DNA of 64,000 bases. Origin: Hydrogenobacter sp. T-8. GTDB taxonomy: Bacteria; Aquificota; Aquificia; Aquificales; Aquificaceae. Each line of letters starts with the position of its first letter. The stretch's first letter is position 1. Of the stretch, positions 1 through 8,621 are shown piece after piece. The DNA is taken from positions 1,480,491 through 1,544,490 of the forward strand of contig NZ_CP048795.1 of the NCBI RefSeq assembly GCF_011006175.1, read 5' to 3'. The notes below the pieces were generated by a model. That model saw nothing but the letters and a program-made list of their open reading frames with translations. It was not told where the DNA came from and did no database searches. A program made the translations under genes and the position numbers.

Positions 1-496
<496 letters not shown>

Positions 497-500
497 TTAA

Positions 501-508
501 AATATAAC
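501..508. promoter_or_regulatory. overlapping divergent -10 boxes for kdsA and proB
   Basis: On the minus strand TATATT occupies 501-506, 7 nt before the kdsA ATG. On the plus strand TATAAC occupies 503-508, 5 nt before the proB ATG. The two boxes share four bases. No good -35 box was seen on either side, so the call rests on position and on the same layout at three other divergent pairs in the window. Confidence 0.5.
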
Positions 509-513
509 ACCCA

Positions 514-1575
514 ATGGTTCTTTTGGTGAAGATAGGCTCAAACCTCATACAAACTCAAGAGGGAGATATAGACCTTAGCTTTCTTTCAAGGCTTGCAAGG
601 GATATAAAAAAGCTAAGGGATATGGGTCATAAGACCCTTATAGTATCTTCGGGTGCAGTGCTATGTGGAGTAAAAAAGCTAAACCTTTCTCATAGACCCA
701 CAGACCTCCGCACAAAGCAGGCGGTCGCAGGAGTAGGACAAGCTTACCTTATGCATCTATATGACATGGTCTTTTCCAACTATGGGCTTACGGTAGGTCA
801 GGCTCTTCTTACCGCAGACATATTTAAGGATAAGGAAAAGTTTGAAAACGCAAAGAACGCTCTAAGCAGTATGCTATCCCTTGGCATAGTGCCTGTTATA
901 AACGAAAACGATACGGTAGCCATATCGGAGCTACTTTTTGGAGACAACGACTTCCTTGCAATTCACACCGCATATATGATGAAAGCGGACCTCATAGTTA
1001 TCTTTTCTACCGCAGGAGGTTTGCTGGACCATGAAGGAAGGGTAGTCCCCGTGGTGGAAGATGTGGACAAAGTTCTTCACCTCGTTAAGGGCGTAAACTC
1101 CCAGTTTGGCACTGGAGGTATGTTAAGCAAGATAACCGCATCAAGGATAGCGGTAAGGCTTGGTATACCAGTAGTCATAACAGGTAAGGAAGATAGCCTA
1201 CTTGATATACTTGAAGGTAGGACTACAGGCACATACTTTAAACCTTCTGAAAAACCTCTCAAAGAGGGAAAAAAAGCCCTCGCCATGCTTGAAGAGCCAA
1301 AGGGTGCCATATACATAGACGAAGGTGCATACAGGGCAATAAAACAGGGTAAGAGCCTTCTCCCTGCAGGTATAAAGAAGGTGGAAGGTAGCTTTCAAAG
1401 AGGAGACGTGGTAGTGCTATACGATGAAAGAGGCTTTCTTGTGGGAAAGGGAAAGGTAAACTTTAGCTCAGAAGAGGTTCGCAAGATTATAGGCAAAAAA
1501 GGAAAAGAGGTAAAGGATTTACTGAAAACTTCCATTGAAGAAGTGGTGCATACAGATAGGCTCGTTATATTCTAA
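514..1575 (+). CDS. proB: Glutamate 5-kinase with C-terminal PUA domain
   Basis: Phosphorylates the gamma-carboxyl of glutamate, the first step of proline synthesis. The 353-residue protein opens with MVLLVKIGSNLI, the amino acid kinase nucleotide loop. It also has the SSGAV motif (residues about 47-51), INENDTV (about 131) and GTGGM (about 199), all typical of ProB. Residues from about 275 form a PUA domain, as in the Escherichia coli enzyme. The partner proA is not adjacent. The ATG at 514 lacks a Shine-Dalgarno and sits 5 nt after a TATAAC box, so leaderless translation is likely. It converges on the CoA-binding protein gene with only 2 bp between the stops. Confidence 0.95.
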   Translation: MVLLVKIGSNLIQTQEGDIDLSFLSRLARDIKKLRDMGHKTLIVSSGAVLCGVKKLNLSHRPTDLRTKQAVAGVGQAYLMHLYDMVFSNYGLTVGQALLTADIFKDKEKFENAKNALSSMLSLGIVPVINENDTVAISELLFGDNDFLAIHTAYMMKADLIVIFSTAGGLLDHEGRVVPVVEDVDKVLHLVKGVNSQFGTGGMLSKITASRIAVRLGIPVVITGKEDSLLDILEGRTTGTYFKPSEKPLKEGKKALAMLEEPKGAIYIDEGAYRAIKQGKSLLPAGIKKVEGSFQRGDVVVLYDERGFLVGKGKVNFSSEEVRKIIGKKGKEVKDLLKTSIEEVVHTDRLVIF

Positions 1576-1577
1576 AC

Positions 1578-1997
1578 TTACAAATACCCCGCCTCAACAC
1601 CTATACATGCATTCCAAACCACACCTATCTTGTCCTTATACTTTTCTATGACCTCTAAATTTTCACAACCGGGCTGTAGCCACACACACTTGGCACCTAC
1701 TTTAAGTGCTTCCTCAAAGATGGGTTCTATATGTGCTGGGTTTCTAAAGACATTTACAATGTCTATGGGCTCTGGCACTTCGGAAAGGGAGGAAATTACC
1801 TTAATGCCCAGTATCTCCTGCCCTGCATACTTGGGGTTTATCAGATAAACCCTGTGCATACCTTTAGCTACCACTCTCTCTGTTACATAGTATGAAGGTC
1901 TTTCTGGGTCTGGAGATATACCAACTACCGCCACAACCTTTGACTCTTTTAACACTTGCAGAGCATCGTCTTGATGTGGATGATGAAGTTCCTTCAT
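1578..1997 (-). CDS. CoA-binding domain protein (YccU-like)
   Basis: A stand-alone Rossmann-type CoA-binding protein of 139 residues. It resembles the CoA-binding domain of succinyl-CoA ligases and of protein acetyltransferases, but has no catalytic partner domain. Visible marks are VVAVVGISPDPERPSY near residue 17, LINPKY, and the tail VWLQPGCENLEV...CIGVE, which match the YccU/COG1832 group. The cellular role of this family is not established. A longer reading to 2105 is possible, but its extra 36 residues do not look like the family and overlap pdxA. The ATG at 1997 is preceded by TATAAT at 2005-2010 and no Shine-Dalgarno, which fits a leaderless message divergent from pdxA. Confidence 0.85.
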   Translation of the reverse strand: MKELHHPHQDDALQVLKESKVVAVVGISPDPERPSYYVTERVVAKGMHRVYLINPKYAGQEILGIKVISSLSEVPEPIDIVNVFRNPAHIEPIFEEALKVGAKCVWLQPGCENLEVIEKYKDKIGVVWNACIGVEAGYL

Positions 1998-2004
1998 GGG
2001 AAGT

Positions 2005-2012
2005 ATTATACT
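2005..2012. promoter_or_regulatory. symmetric shared -10 box, CoA-binding gene / pdxA
   Basis: The 11-bp palindrome AGTATTATACT (2002-2012) holds TATAAT on the minus strand (2005-2010, 7 nt from the ATG at 1997) and TATACT on the plus strand (2007-2012, 6 nt from the ATG at 2019). Only 21 bp separate the two start codons, so both promoters must use this element and any -35 contacts lie inside the opposite coding region. Confidence 0.55.
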
Positions 2013-2018
2013 ACATAT

Positions 2019-2975
2019 ATGGTGAAAATAGGCATAACGATAGGCGACCCTGCGGGAGTGGGACCTGAGCTCATAGTGAGACTTTCCAGATACTTTGACC
2101 CTCAAAAGGCATACATAATATACGGAGAGAAGAAGATAATACAGGCGGTCAAAAGGGAGCTAAGTGTGGACTTTGAATTTTCGGAGATATACACGGTAGA
2201 GGAGATTAAATCTCCCGGTGTATATATAGCGGACTTAAACATAAGCGAAACAGATAGACCATTGCCGTCTTTGACATCAGGAAAAGTAGCGGTTGCATAC
2301 TTGGGAAGGGCTGTGGTAGATGCGGTTTATGGAAAGATACATGGACTTTTGACCATGCCTATAAACAAATTCTGGGCAAGGTTGGCAGGGTTTTCCTACG
2401 AGGGTCAAACGGAGTTTTTAGCTCAGGCTTGCAATGTGAGAGAGTATGCTATGCTTATGTATTCAGAGAAGTTAAAGGTAGTGCCCTTTACCACACATAT
2501 ACCTCTAAGAGAAGTGCCAGAGAGAATAAGAAAAGACGATATCGTTAAAAAGGTAAAGCTAATAGACAGAGAGTTCAAAAGACTTTTTGGACTTGAGCCA
2601 GTAGTTGGCATTCTTGGTCTTAACCCCCATGCGGGTGATATGGGAGCTATAGGGGAAGAGGATATGAAAGAGATTGCACCTGCGGTAGAGGCTCTAAAGG
2701 AAGAAGGCTACAAGGTTGAAGGTCCTCTATCTCCAGATAGTGCCTTTTTGAACATAAACTACGATGTTTATCTGTGTATGTATCATGACCAAGGGCTTAT
2801 ACCTTTTAAAATGCTCGCCTTCAGGGAAGGTGTGAATTTAACGCTTGGAATACCCTTTGTGAGAACCTCCCCAGACCATGGAGTAGCTTATGACATAGCT
2901 TGGAAGGGTATAGCGGATGAAGGTCCATCTCTTAATGCCCTCAGGTTATGTGAAAGGTTGGCAGGAAAGGCATGA
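2019..2975 (+). CDS. pdxA: 4-hydroxythreonine-4-phosphate dehydrogenase
   Basis: Oxidises and decarboxylates 4-phosphohydroxy-L-threonine in the DXP-dependent pyridoxal phosphate pathway. The product meets PdxJ (encoded at 40249-40977). The 318-residue protein starts MVKIGITIGDPAGVGPE, the family hallmark. The three metal-binding histidines are seen in FTTHIPL, LNPHAGDMG and YHDQGLIPFK, and the end has RTSPDHGVAYD. An upstream start at 1956 would add 21 residues foreign to the family and run into the divergent gene, so the ATG at 2019 is chosen. It is coupled to the next gene by an ATGA overlap. Confidence 0.95.
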   Translation: MVKIGITIGDPAGVGPELIVRLSRYFDPQKAYIIYGEKKIIQAVKRELSVDFEFSEIYTVEEIKSPGVYIADLNISETDRPLPSLTSGKVAVAYLGRAVVDAVYGKIHGLLTMPINKFWARLAGFSYEGQTEFLAQACNVREYAMLMYSEKLKVVPFTTHIPLREVPERIRKDDIVKKVKLIDREFKRLFGLEPVVGILGLNPHAGDMGAIGEEDMKEIAPAVEALKEEGYKVEGPLSPDSAFLNINYDVYLCMYHDQGLIPFKMLAFREGVNLTLGIPFVRTSPDHGVAYDIAWKGIADEGPSLNALRLCERLAGKA

Positions 2976-4429
2976 CGATAAAAAAGAGAGTGACTCTTAG
3001 CTTGGTTTTTTCCCTTGCCTTTACCCTTACGGTTTCCTTCCTTATTCTTTACCTAATATCCTCCCAAATCCTTGAAAGGAGACTCGAGGAAACTTACAGG
3101 CTCGTATATGAAAACTATAAAGAGATATTGAAGGGAGAGGTGGAAGAATCGGAAAAGCTTAAAGCCTTAGCAGACTCTGGACAACTTTCTCTTGCGTATC
3201 ATTACATAGAAAAAGCCTCTGGAGGGAAATGTGAGGAGACAGCATATTACCGTGTAACTTCCATAGGACTTCACTACGGTATAAACAGGCAATATCCAGA
3301 AGGTTGTTTCTTTATAGGTGTAAACATTGAAGAAATACTTAGATTTATGGAAAGCCTAATGGGTATAGATTGGGTGGTATATTACGATAGAGATATGGTC
3401 CCTGAAATCGTAGGTGGAAACTTGGATACCTTTATGAAAGATAAGGTAATTATAAACAACATGGTTATTGACCGGTTTTCCAAGCAGTATGTCCTTAATC
3501 TACCTCTCAATGTGAAAGGATATACGCTGTATGGTAGCTTTCTTGAAAAAAGCCTCCTTATGGAGATTCCCCTAACAAACATGAAAGGCTTGCCTGTGGG
3601 TAGAATCATTTTTATAAAGGATATTTCAGGATTATACAGGGAAGCCTACACAGTCCTTTTTGTGCTTGCTCTTTATTCAGTGTTTATGTTGTCTCTTCTT
3701 GCCCTTTTACTCTTTAGGATTGTATCCACTGTGATAAATAGAATAGTTTTCCTAAAGGATGTAACCGCAAGAATAGAGAAGAAAGACTTCGCTGTGATAA
3801 ATCTCCTTGAAAATTCAAAGGAAAGATGGAAGGATGAGGTTTATGAATTAAAGCACAGCATATACAACATGGCTTTGAGCCTAAAATCTGCCTTTGAAGA
3901 ACTTGAAAAGAAGAAATCTGAACTTGAACAGCTTGCATACTATGACCCACTTACTGGACTCCCCAATAGAAGATTTTTCTTTGACCATGCAAGTCTTATT
4001 CTTGAAAGCTCAAAAAGATACGGAAATCCACTTAGCCTTCTCATCATAGATATAGACCACTTTAAGAAAATAAATGATACCTACGGTCATGAGGCAGGCG
4101 ACCTTGTATTAAAGAGCTTTGCAGATATCTTAAAGAAAACCATAAGACAGTCAGACCTCCCAGCAAGGCTTGGGGGAGAGGAGTTTGTTCTTCTTATGCC
4201 CAACACTACCCTCCAACAGGGCAAAGTGGTGGCTGAGAGAATAAGAGTCAGCTTCCAGAATAGCCTTATAGTATATGAAGAAAAGGAAATAAGGGCAACT
4301 CTAAGCGGTGGGCTTGCGAGTTTTAAATCGGGTATTGAAAATGTTGACGACCTCATAAGAATGGCGGATGAAGCCCTTTACAAGGCGAAAGAGTTGGGAA
4401 GAAACAGGATAGAGGTTTATGAGCCTTAG
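2972..4429 (+). CDS. Membrane diguanylate cyclase with periplasmic sensor and GGDEF domain
   Basis: Makes cyclic di-GMP from two GTP. The 485-residue protein has a transmembrane helix at about 10-30, an extracytoplasmic region of about 190 residues containing two cysteines (KCEE, EGCFF), a second helix at about 224-247, a HAMP-like or coiled linker, and a GGDEF domain from about 325. The linker-to-domain signature YDPLTGLPNRR is present and the active site reads GGEEF. An RxxD inhibitory site (RQSD) lies exactly five residues before it, so product feedback is expected. The stop-start overlap with pdxA (ATGA) implies cotranscription. The sensed signal is unknown. It could feed the MshEN-bearing glycosyltransferase at 44862-46757 or the PilB-type ATPase. 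Confidence 0.92.
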   Translation: MTIKKRVTLSLVFSLAFTLTVSFLILYLISSQILERRLEETYRLVYENYKEILKGEVEESEKLKALADSGQLSLAYHYIEKASGGKCEETAYYRVTSIGLHYGINRQYPEGCFFIGVNIEEILRFMESLMGIDWVVYYDRDMVPEIVGGNLDTFMKDKVIINNMVIDRFSKQYVLNLPLNVKGYTLYGSFLEKSLLMEIPLTNMKGLPVGRIIFIKDISGLYREAYTVLFVLALYSVFMLSLLALLLFRIVSTVINRIVFLKDVTARIEKKDFAVINLLENSKERWKDEVYELKHSIYNMALSLKSAFEELEKKKSELEQLAYYDPLTGLPNRRFFFDHASLILESSKRYGNPLSLLIIDIDHFKKINDTYGHEAGDLVLKSFADILKKTIRQSDLPARLGGEEFVLLMPNTTLQQGKVVAERIRVSFQNSLIVYEEKEIRATLSGGLASFKSGIENVDDLIRMADEALYKAKELGRNRIEVYEP

Positions 4430-5811
4430 AATATGGGAATTTCAAGGGCTGGGTTGGACAAAGCCCTCAACATACCAAGCCTTATGGCTCTGACTACCTT
4501 CTCTTCTAACTTCCTTTCCCTAAACCTTATAAAATGATGGAAAAGCACACCGCTTGCCTCAAGACCAAGCCCTCTGTCAAGAAGAAGTTTTTCAGACCAG
4601 CTTTTTATGGTTTGAGACCTCAAAAATCTATTCCTTGGGTTTAAGCCTTTGTTTTTCCCCAACCCCACAAACTGATAACCGCATACGCTTCCATCCTTTA
4701 AAAAAACCTTTACCAGCTTTCCTTCCCACTCAAAACTATAAGAGCTTTCTGAGTCTTCAAAAGTCCCACCACTTCCTGCTGTTGCTATCCTTGTCTTTAC
4801 CGCATTGTAGTCCACAAGCCCTGGGTTTTTAACTTTTAACCCTGCCATGTTAAAGCCTGCTATAGCTCCAGCCTGCTGTGCAGGTGGAAAGAGAGCTATC
4901 CAACGGTGGTTTCCCCAGGCATCCAAACCAGAACATATATCACCAGCTGCGTAGACATCTGGGTCTGAGGTCTGTTGGTATTCGTTAACCAGTATACCAC
5001 CCACGACCCTGCCGGTAGCTTCGTTTATATGTAGCTTTATGTCCGTGTCCGCCACAAGGTTAGTCCTGGGTCTTACTCCTGTTGAAAGAATAACCATGTC
5101 CGCCTTTATGAACTTGCTCCTGTCCGTGCCATTGGGTCTTATCTCCACCGCTTCTACCCATTGGTCTTCTCCATGTATGGCTACCACTTGATGGTTTAGA
5201 TAAAAGTGAATTCCCCCCTCCTCAAGAGGCTTCATATACTTGTCTGCCATAAACTTGTCCAACATCCTTGGAAGGACTCTATCAAAGAACTCCACCACAT
5301 GCACCTCAAGACCCATATGCCTTAGGGTCTCCGCATCCTCTATACCTATAGGACCCGCACCCACTATTACCACGCTTTTGACCCTCCCAGAGAGAACCCA
5401 ATCCCTTATCTTCTTTGCATCGTAGAGGTTCTTGGCGGTGGTTACTCCACCAAGCTCAACTCCTGGTATGGGTGGCACAAAGGCGTAAGCCCCAGCGGCC
5501 AAAAGGCACTTGTCATAGGGTATCTCCTCCCCACCTCTGACTATGACCACCTTCCTCTTGTTGTCTATCCCCACCACCTCCTTTTTAGGTCTAAAGTCTA
5601 CTTTATACTTTTCGTAAAAGCGAAAGCCTCCTTTGTAAAAAAGAGCTTCTTCGGATATGTCTCCTCTTATCACATTTTCCATGCAGTTGGGTGCGTATGT
5701 AGGAAACTCCTCGTCAGAAAGCACTATTATGTCAGAGTCCTGGTCCACCTTCCTAAAGGCTTCTATGGCACTGGCAGAAGCTGGTCCGTTTCCTACTATA
5801 ACCACTCTCAT
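4426..5811 (-). CDS. FAD/NAD-dependent pyridine nucleotide-disulfide family oxidoreductase
   Basis: A 461-residue two-dinucleotide-binding flavoprotein. The FAD motif VVIVGNGPAS is at the N-terminus, the NAD motif VVIVGAGPIGIEDAE near residue 150, and the second FAD signature DVYAAGDIC near 290. It resembles the NADH oxidase, nitrite reductase large subunit and rubredoxin reductase group. The CxxC active site of true disulfide reductases is absent; Cys 42 (PNCMEN) could be the single redox cysteine used by CoA-disulfide reductase or Nox-type enzymes. The C-terminal 90 residues are basic and unassigned. The substrate cannot be fixed from sequence. It shares an ATGA overlap with pepA upstream and overlaps the cyclase gene tail to tail by 4 bp. 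Confidence 0.85.
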   Translation of the reverse strand: MRVVIVGNGPASASAIEAFRKVDQDSDIIVLSDEEFPTYAPNCMENVIRGDISEEALFYKGGFRFYEKYKVDFRPKKEVVGIDNKRKVVIVRGGEEIPYDKCLLAAGAYAFVPPIPGVELGGVTTAKNLYDAKKIRDWVLSGRVKSVVIVGAGPIGIEDAETLRHMGLEVHVVEFFDRVLPRMLDKFMADKYMKPLEEGGIHFYLNHQVVAIHGEDQWVEAVEIRPNGTDRSKFIKADMVILSTGVRPRTNLVADTDIKLHINEATGRVVGGILVNEYQQTSDPDVYAAGDICSGLDAWGNHRWIALFPPAQQAGAIAGFNMAGLKVKNPGLVDYNAVKTRIATAGSGGTFEDSESSYSFEWEGKLVKVFLKDGSVCGYQFVGLGKNKGLNPRNRFLRSQTIKSWSEKLLLDRGLGLEASGVLFHHFIRFRERKLEEKVVRAIRLGMLRALSNPALEIPIF

Positions 5812-7268
5812 TTTTCACTAAGTTTCAAAATATACTCCAAGCATGTCCTTACGCCAAAGCCCGTGCCACCCTTTGAATAGTATGAGAACTCCTCTCTTAG
5901 GTGGGCAGGTCCTGCGATATCAAGATGCACCCACTTTATCCCTTCGCCCACAAACTCCTCAAGGAACATGGCGGCGGTTATGGCACCTCCGTAGCGACCT
6001 CCAGAGTTAAGCACATCTCCCTCACCCTTCTTTATCTTTTCTCTCAGCCTTTTGTCATCCATGGGTAGCTTCCATGTGCGTTCTCCTGTAAGTTTTGAAA
6101 GGCTAAAAATTTCTTCACCAAACTCCTCATCGTTGGTAAAAAGCCCTGCGGTGTATTCTCCAAGGGCTACCATGCAAGCACCCGTTAAAGTTGCCATGTC
6201 TATTATTCTTGACACTCCAAGGTTTGAGGCGTAAGAGAGGGCATCCGCAAGGGTTACTCTTCCCTCTGCGTCCGTATTGTCTATCTCTATGGTTTTTCCG
6301 TTCATAGCCCTTATTATGTCATCGGGTCTGTAGGCAGTCCCGCTTGGCATATTCTCCGCAGCACCAAAGATGCCGTGGACCTCCACCTGAGGCTTTAACT
6401 GTGCAAGGGCTTTCATTATGCCTATAACCGCACAGGCACCAGACTTGTCCATCTTCATAGTTCTCATGTAGTCTCCAGTCTTTATGTTAAGCCCACCGCT
6501 GTCAAAGGTAAGACCCTTACCCACTATGGCAATTTTCTCCTTTGGCTCGCCCTGAGGTCTGTATACCATATGGACAAACCTCGGCGGAGTTGCGGAACCC
6601 TTTCCCACACTCCAGAGGGCTTGCATACCCATCTCTTGGATCTCCTTCTCATCATATACCCTACATTCAAGCCCATACTCTTGTGCAATCTTTTGTGCAA
6701 TCTCCGCAAGGGTTATAGGGTTTATAACGTTCCCAGGTTCATTTACAAGGTCTCTTGTAAAGTTCTGTGCCTGTGCAAAGACCATACCAACTTCCACCCC
6801 CTTTGGGTCTGCACCACATATATAAACTTCTTCAAGTCTTTGGTTCTTCTCCTCTTCCTTCTTTGTCTTATACTTGTCAAAGCGATAACTTCCAAGGATT
6901 GCACCTTCGGTAATTGCTTTACTTAGCCTGTAGTCAAGGCTTCCAGCGTATATATACAGGGTTTTGACCTCGTCCTTGTTTGCCCTCTTAGAGGCTAAGG
7001 CAGAGGCAATCCTGTAGCTATCCTCACCTACCTTCTCCTTCTTTCCAAGCCCTACCACATAAAAGACCCTTACATCATCACCCACAAGCAGACTAACCTT
7101 TGCCAGAGTTTCTTCTTTACCCTTAAAGTTCTCCGCAGAAAGTATTTTCTCTACCTGCCCCTTAAGAGACCCAAGAAAATCAAGGTTCTCTCTGTCATCT
7201 TCAAAGAGGAATATAGCTATAGGCTCTTTCACTTCCTCCGCTTTAAACTCTCTTGCTTCTACTCTCAT
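5808..7268 (-). CDS. pepA: Cytosol (leucyl) aminopeptidase, family M17
   Basis: Removes N-terminal residues from peptides using two metal ions in a hexamer. The 486-residue length is normal. The M17 signature NTDAEGRVTLADAL is at about residue 353. The lysine and aspartate ligands appear in KGLTFDSGG and MKMDKSGA. The N-terminal 150 residues are the usual non-catalytic domain. A good Shine-Dalgarno (GGAGGTG) sits before the ATG at 7268. It follows hepT by 19 bp and precedes the FAD oxidoreductase with an ATGA overlap, so it probably belongs to the ilvB-ilvN transcript. Confidence 0.95.
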   Translation of the reverse strand: MRVEAREFKAEEVKEPIAIFLFEDDRENLDFLGSLKGQVEKILSAENFKGKEETLAKVSLLVGDDVRVFYVVGLGKKEKVGEDSYRIASALASKRANKDEVKTLYIYAGSLDYRLSKAITEGAILGSYRFDKYKTKKEEEKNQRLEEVYICGADPKGVEVGMVFAQAQNFTRDLVNEPGNVINPITLAEIAQKIAQEYGLECRVYDEKEIQEMGMQALWSVGKGSATPPRFVHMVYRPQGEPKEKIAIVGKGLTFDSGGLNIKTGDYMRTMKMDKSGACAVIGIMKALAQLKPQVEVHGIFGAAENMPSGTAYRPDDIIRAMNGKTIEIDNTDAEGRVTLADALSYASNLGVSRIIDMATLTGACMVALGEYTAGLFTNDEEFGEEIFSLSKLTGERTWKLPMDDKRLREKIKKGEGDVLNSGGRYGGAITAAMFLEEFVGEGIKWVHLDIAGPAHLREEFSYYSKGGTGFGVRTCLEYILKLSEK

Positions 7269-7287
7269 CCTTCACCTCCAAGAATAT

Positions 7288-7734
7288 CTATTCTAATTCA
7301 ATCTCGGCTTTGAGCCTTTCGTAGATTTTGATTAAAGAATGCCTCTTGCTGAATATTCTATTTATAGTCTCTATCAGTTCCTCTTCAAGTAGGCTATAAT
7401 CATGATTGACCGCATCTCTAAGCTCCCTTAACTCAAACCACTCTTTTGAAGGGTCAACAATGCCTAGTTTCTCTGTAAGGTTTATCATATCTATAGGATA
7501 CATAACATCCACATTGTAGCCTACTTTTCTCAGGAAAATTCTAAGCAGTTTCCCAAGGAGCTCTTGGAGCTTTGCCATCCTGTATATAAAGGCATATATG
7601 AGAACTTTGCTCTCAACTTCCGTATTGTAGTATCTTTTCAAAGGAAACAAGTGAGAAATTTTCTCTTCAAGTTTCTCCAAAAATTCCACATTCCTCCTAC
7701 AGGCTTCAAGGTAGTATAGAAGTTCTTCCTTCAT
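7288..7734 (-). CDS. HEPN-domain toxin-like protein (HepT type)
   Basis: A 148-residue all-helical protein with RDAVNHDY near residue 107, which satisfies the HEPN Rx4-6H motif and the following tyrosine typical of HepT. In characterised MntA-HepT pairs, HepT is an RNase toxin whose tyrosine region is AMPylated by the nucleotidyltransferase partner. The gene overlaps mntA by 4 bp (ATGA) in the usual antitoxin-then-toxin order. Toxicity here is inferred only. Alternatively it belongs to the HI0074-like nucleotidyltransferase substrate-binding group, which shares the fold. Confidence 0.82.
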   Translation of the reverse strand: MKEELLYYLEACRRNVEFLEKLEEKISHLFPLKRYYNTEVESKVLIYAFIYRMAKLQELLGKLLRIFLRKVGYNVDVMYPIDMINLTEKLGIVDPSKEWFELRELRDAVNHDYSLLEEELIETINRIFSKRHSLIKIYERLKAEIELE

Positions 7735-8036
7735 AGCTTTATGCCTTCCGCAAGGGCTCTTTTATGAATTGGTAGCTCTTCCTTTTCTGGGTTATAGTAA
7801 ACCACGTCAACCTTCTGCTGTCCTATCCTCTGCCAAAGTTTGTATATAAACTCAAACTTTTTCTCAACAAACTCCTTAGGCGTCATAGAGGTTTTAACCA
7901 AAAGGTCTATATCTCCACCCCGTCTGTTTGGGTCAAGTCTTGAGCCAAAGAGAATTATTTCCACATCCTTGTCAAAGACTTCAGATGCGGTTTCCTTTAT
8001 GGCTCTTATCTCTTCCTCTGATAGCCTTACCTTCAT
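7731..8036 (-). CDS. Minimal nucleotidyltransferase (MntA type), antitoxin-like
   Basis: A 101-residue protein of the DNA polymerase beta-like minimal nucleotidyltransferase family. The active site ILFGSRLDPNRRGGDIDLLV (residues about 28-47) gives the GS...DxD pattern, and the third acid is probably in KVDVVYY. Such proteins pair with HEPN partners and can transfer AMP to them. It is short for the group but complete. It is wedged between ilvN (ATGA overlap) and hepT (ATGA overlap), so translation of all three is likely coupled. Confidence 0.85.
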   Translation of the reverse strand: MKVRLSEEEIRAIKETASEVFDKDVEIILFGSRLDPNRRGGDIDLLVKTSMTPKEFVEKKFEFIYKLWQRIGQQKVDVVYYNPEKEELPIHKRALAEGIKL

Positions 8037-8608
8037 TCCTCCTCTTGAGGTGTGCTTTCCCTTTTCATGGCTATTTTGCCCGTTCTTGCCATCTCTTTTA
8101 TGCCGAAGGGTTTTACCAGCTCTATAAAGGCGTTGACCTTGTCCTCTGTTCCCGTTATCTCAATGGTGTAGGTTTCTGGAGAAACATCTACTACCCTGCA
8201 CCTGAATATCTCCACGAGCCTAAGCACCTCGTCCCTTGCTCTTGGTGTGGCGGTATGGACCTTTATAAGGGCAAGCTCTCTTTCCACATGAGGCGTGTCT
8301 GTTAAATCTTTTACTTTTATGGTGTCTATGAGTTTTCTAAGCTGTTTTACCACTTGGTCTATTACCACATCATCGCCTATTACCTCAAGGGTCATACGAG
8401 AAATACCCTTTTCATGGGTTTCACCCACCGACAAGCCTTCTATGTTGTATCCCTTGCCTGCTATGAGGGTTGCAATGCGAGCAAGAACACCAAGCTCATT
8501 ACGCACAGTAAGGGTTATAATGTGCTTGCGCACCTCTCCCTTCTTCACTTCTCTGAAAAGGGGGGCTTTTACCGCATCAAGCTGAGAGCTTCCAATGGTA
8601 TCTGACAT
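8033..8608 (-). CDS. ilvN: Acetolactate synthase, small regulatory subunit
   Basis: Regulatory subunit of acetohydroxyacid synthase; the ACT domain gives feedback control by branched-chain amino acids. The 191-residue protein has an N-terminal ACT domain (ITLTVRNELGVLARIATLI, about residues 31-49; NIEGLSVG) and the usual C-terminal domain (TGTEDKVNAFIELVKPFGI). The first 25 residues are a variable extension. It lies 13 bp after ilvB and overlaps mntA by 4 bp. Confidence 0.95.
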   Translation of the reverse strand: MSDTIGSSQLDAVKAPLFREVKKGEVRKHIITLTVRNELGVLARIATLIAGKGYNIEGLSVGETHEKGISRMTLEVIGDDVVIDQVVKQLRKLIDTIKVKDLTDTPHVERELALIKVHTATPRARDEVLRLVEIFRCRVVDVSPETYTIEITGTEDKVNAFIELVKPFGIKEMARTGKIAMKRESTPQEEE

Positions 8609-8621
8609 CCTAAAACCTCCT

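Noticed and set aside
1956-2018. longer N-terminus for pdxA
   Set aside because: The extra residues are unlike the family, and they cover the start region of the divergent CoA-binding gene.
6570-6926. 118-codon frame antisense to pepA
   Set aside because: pepA is complete with its signature motifs; the opposite frame has no ribosome site or family features.
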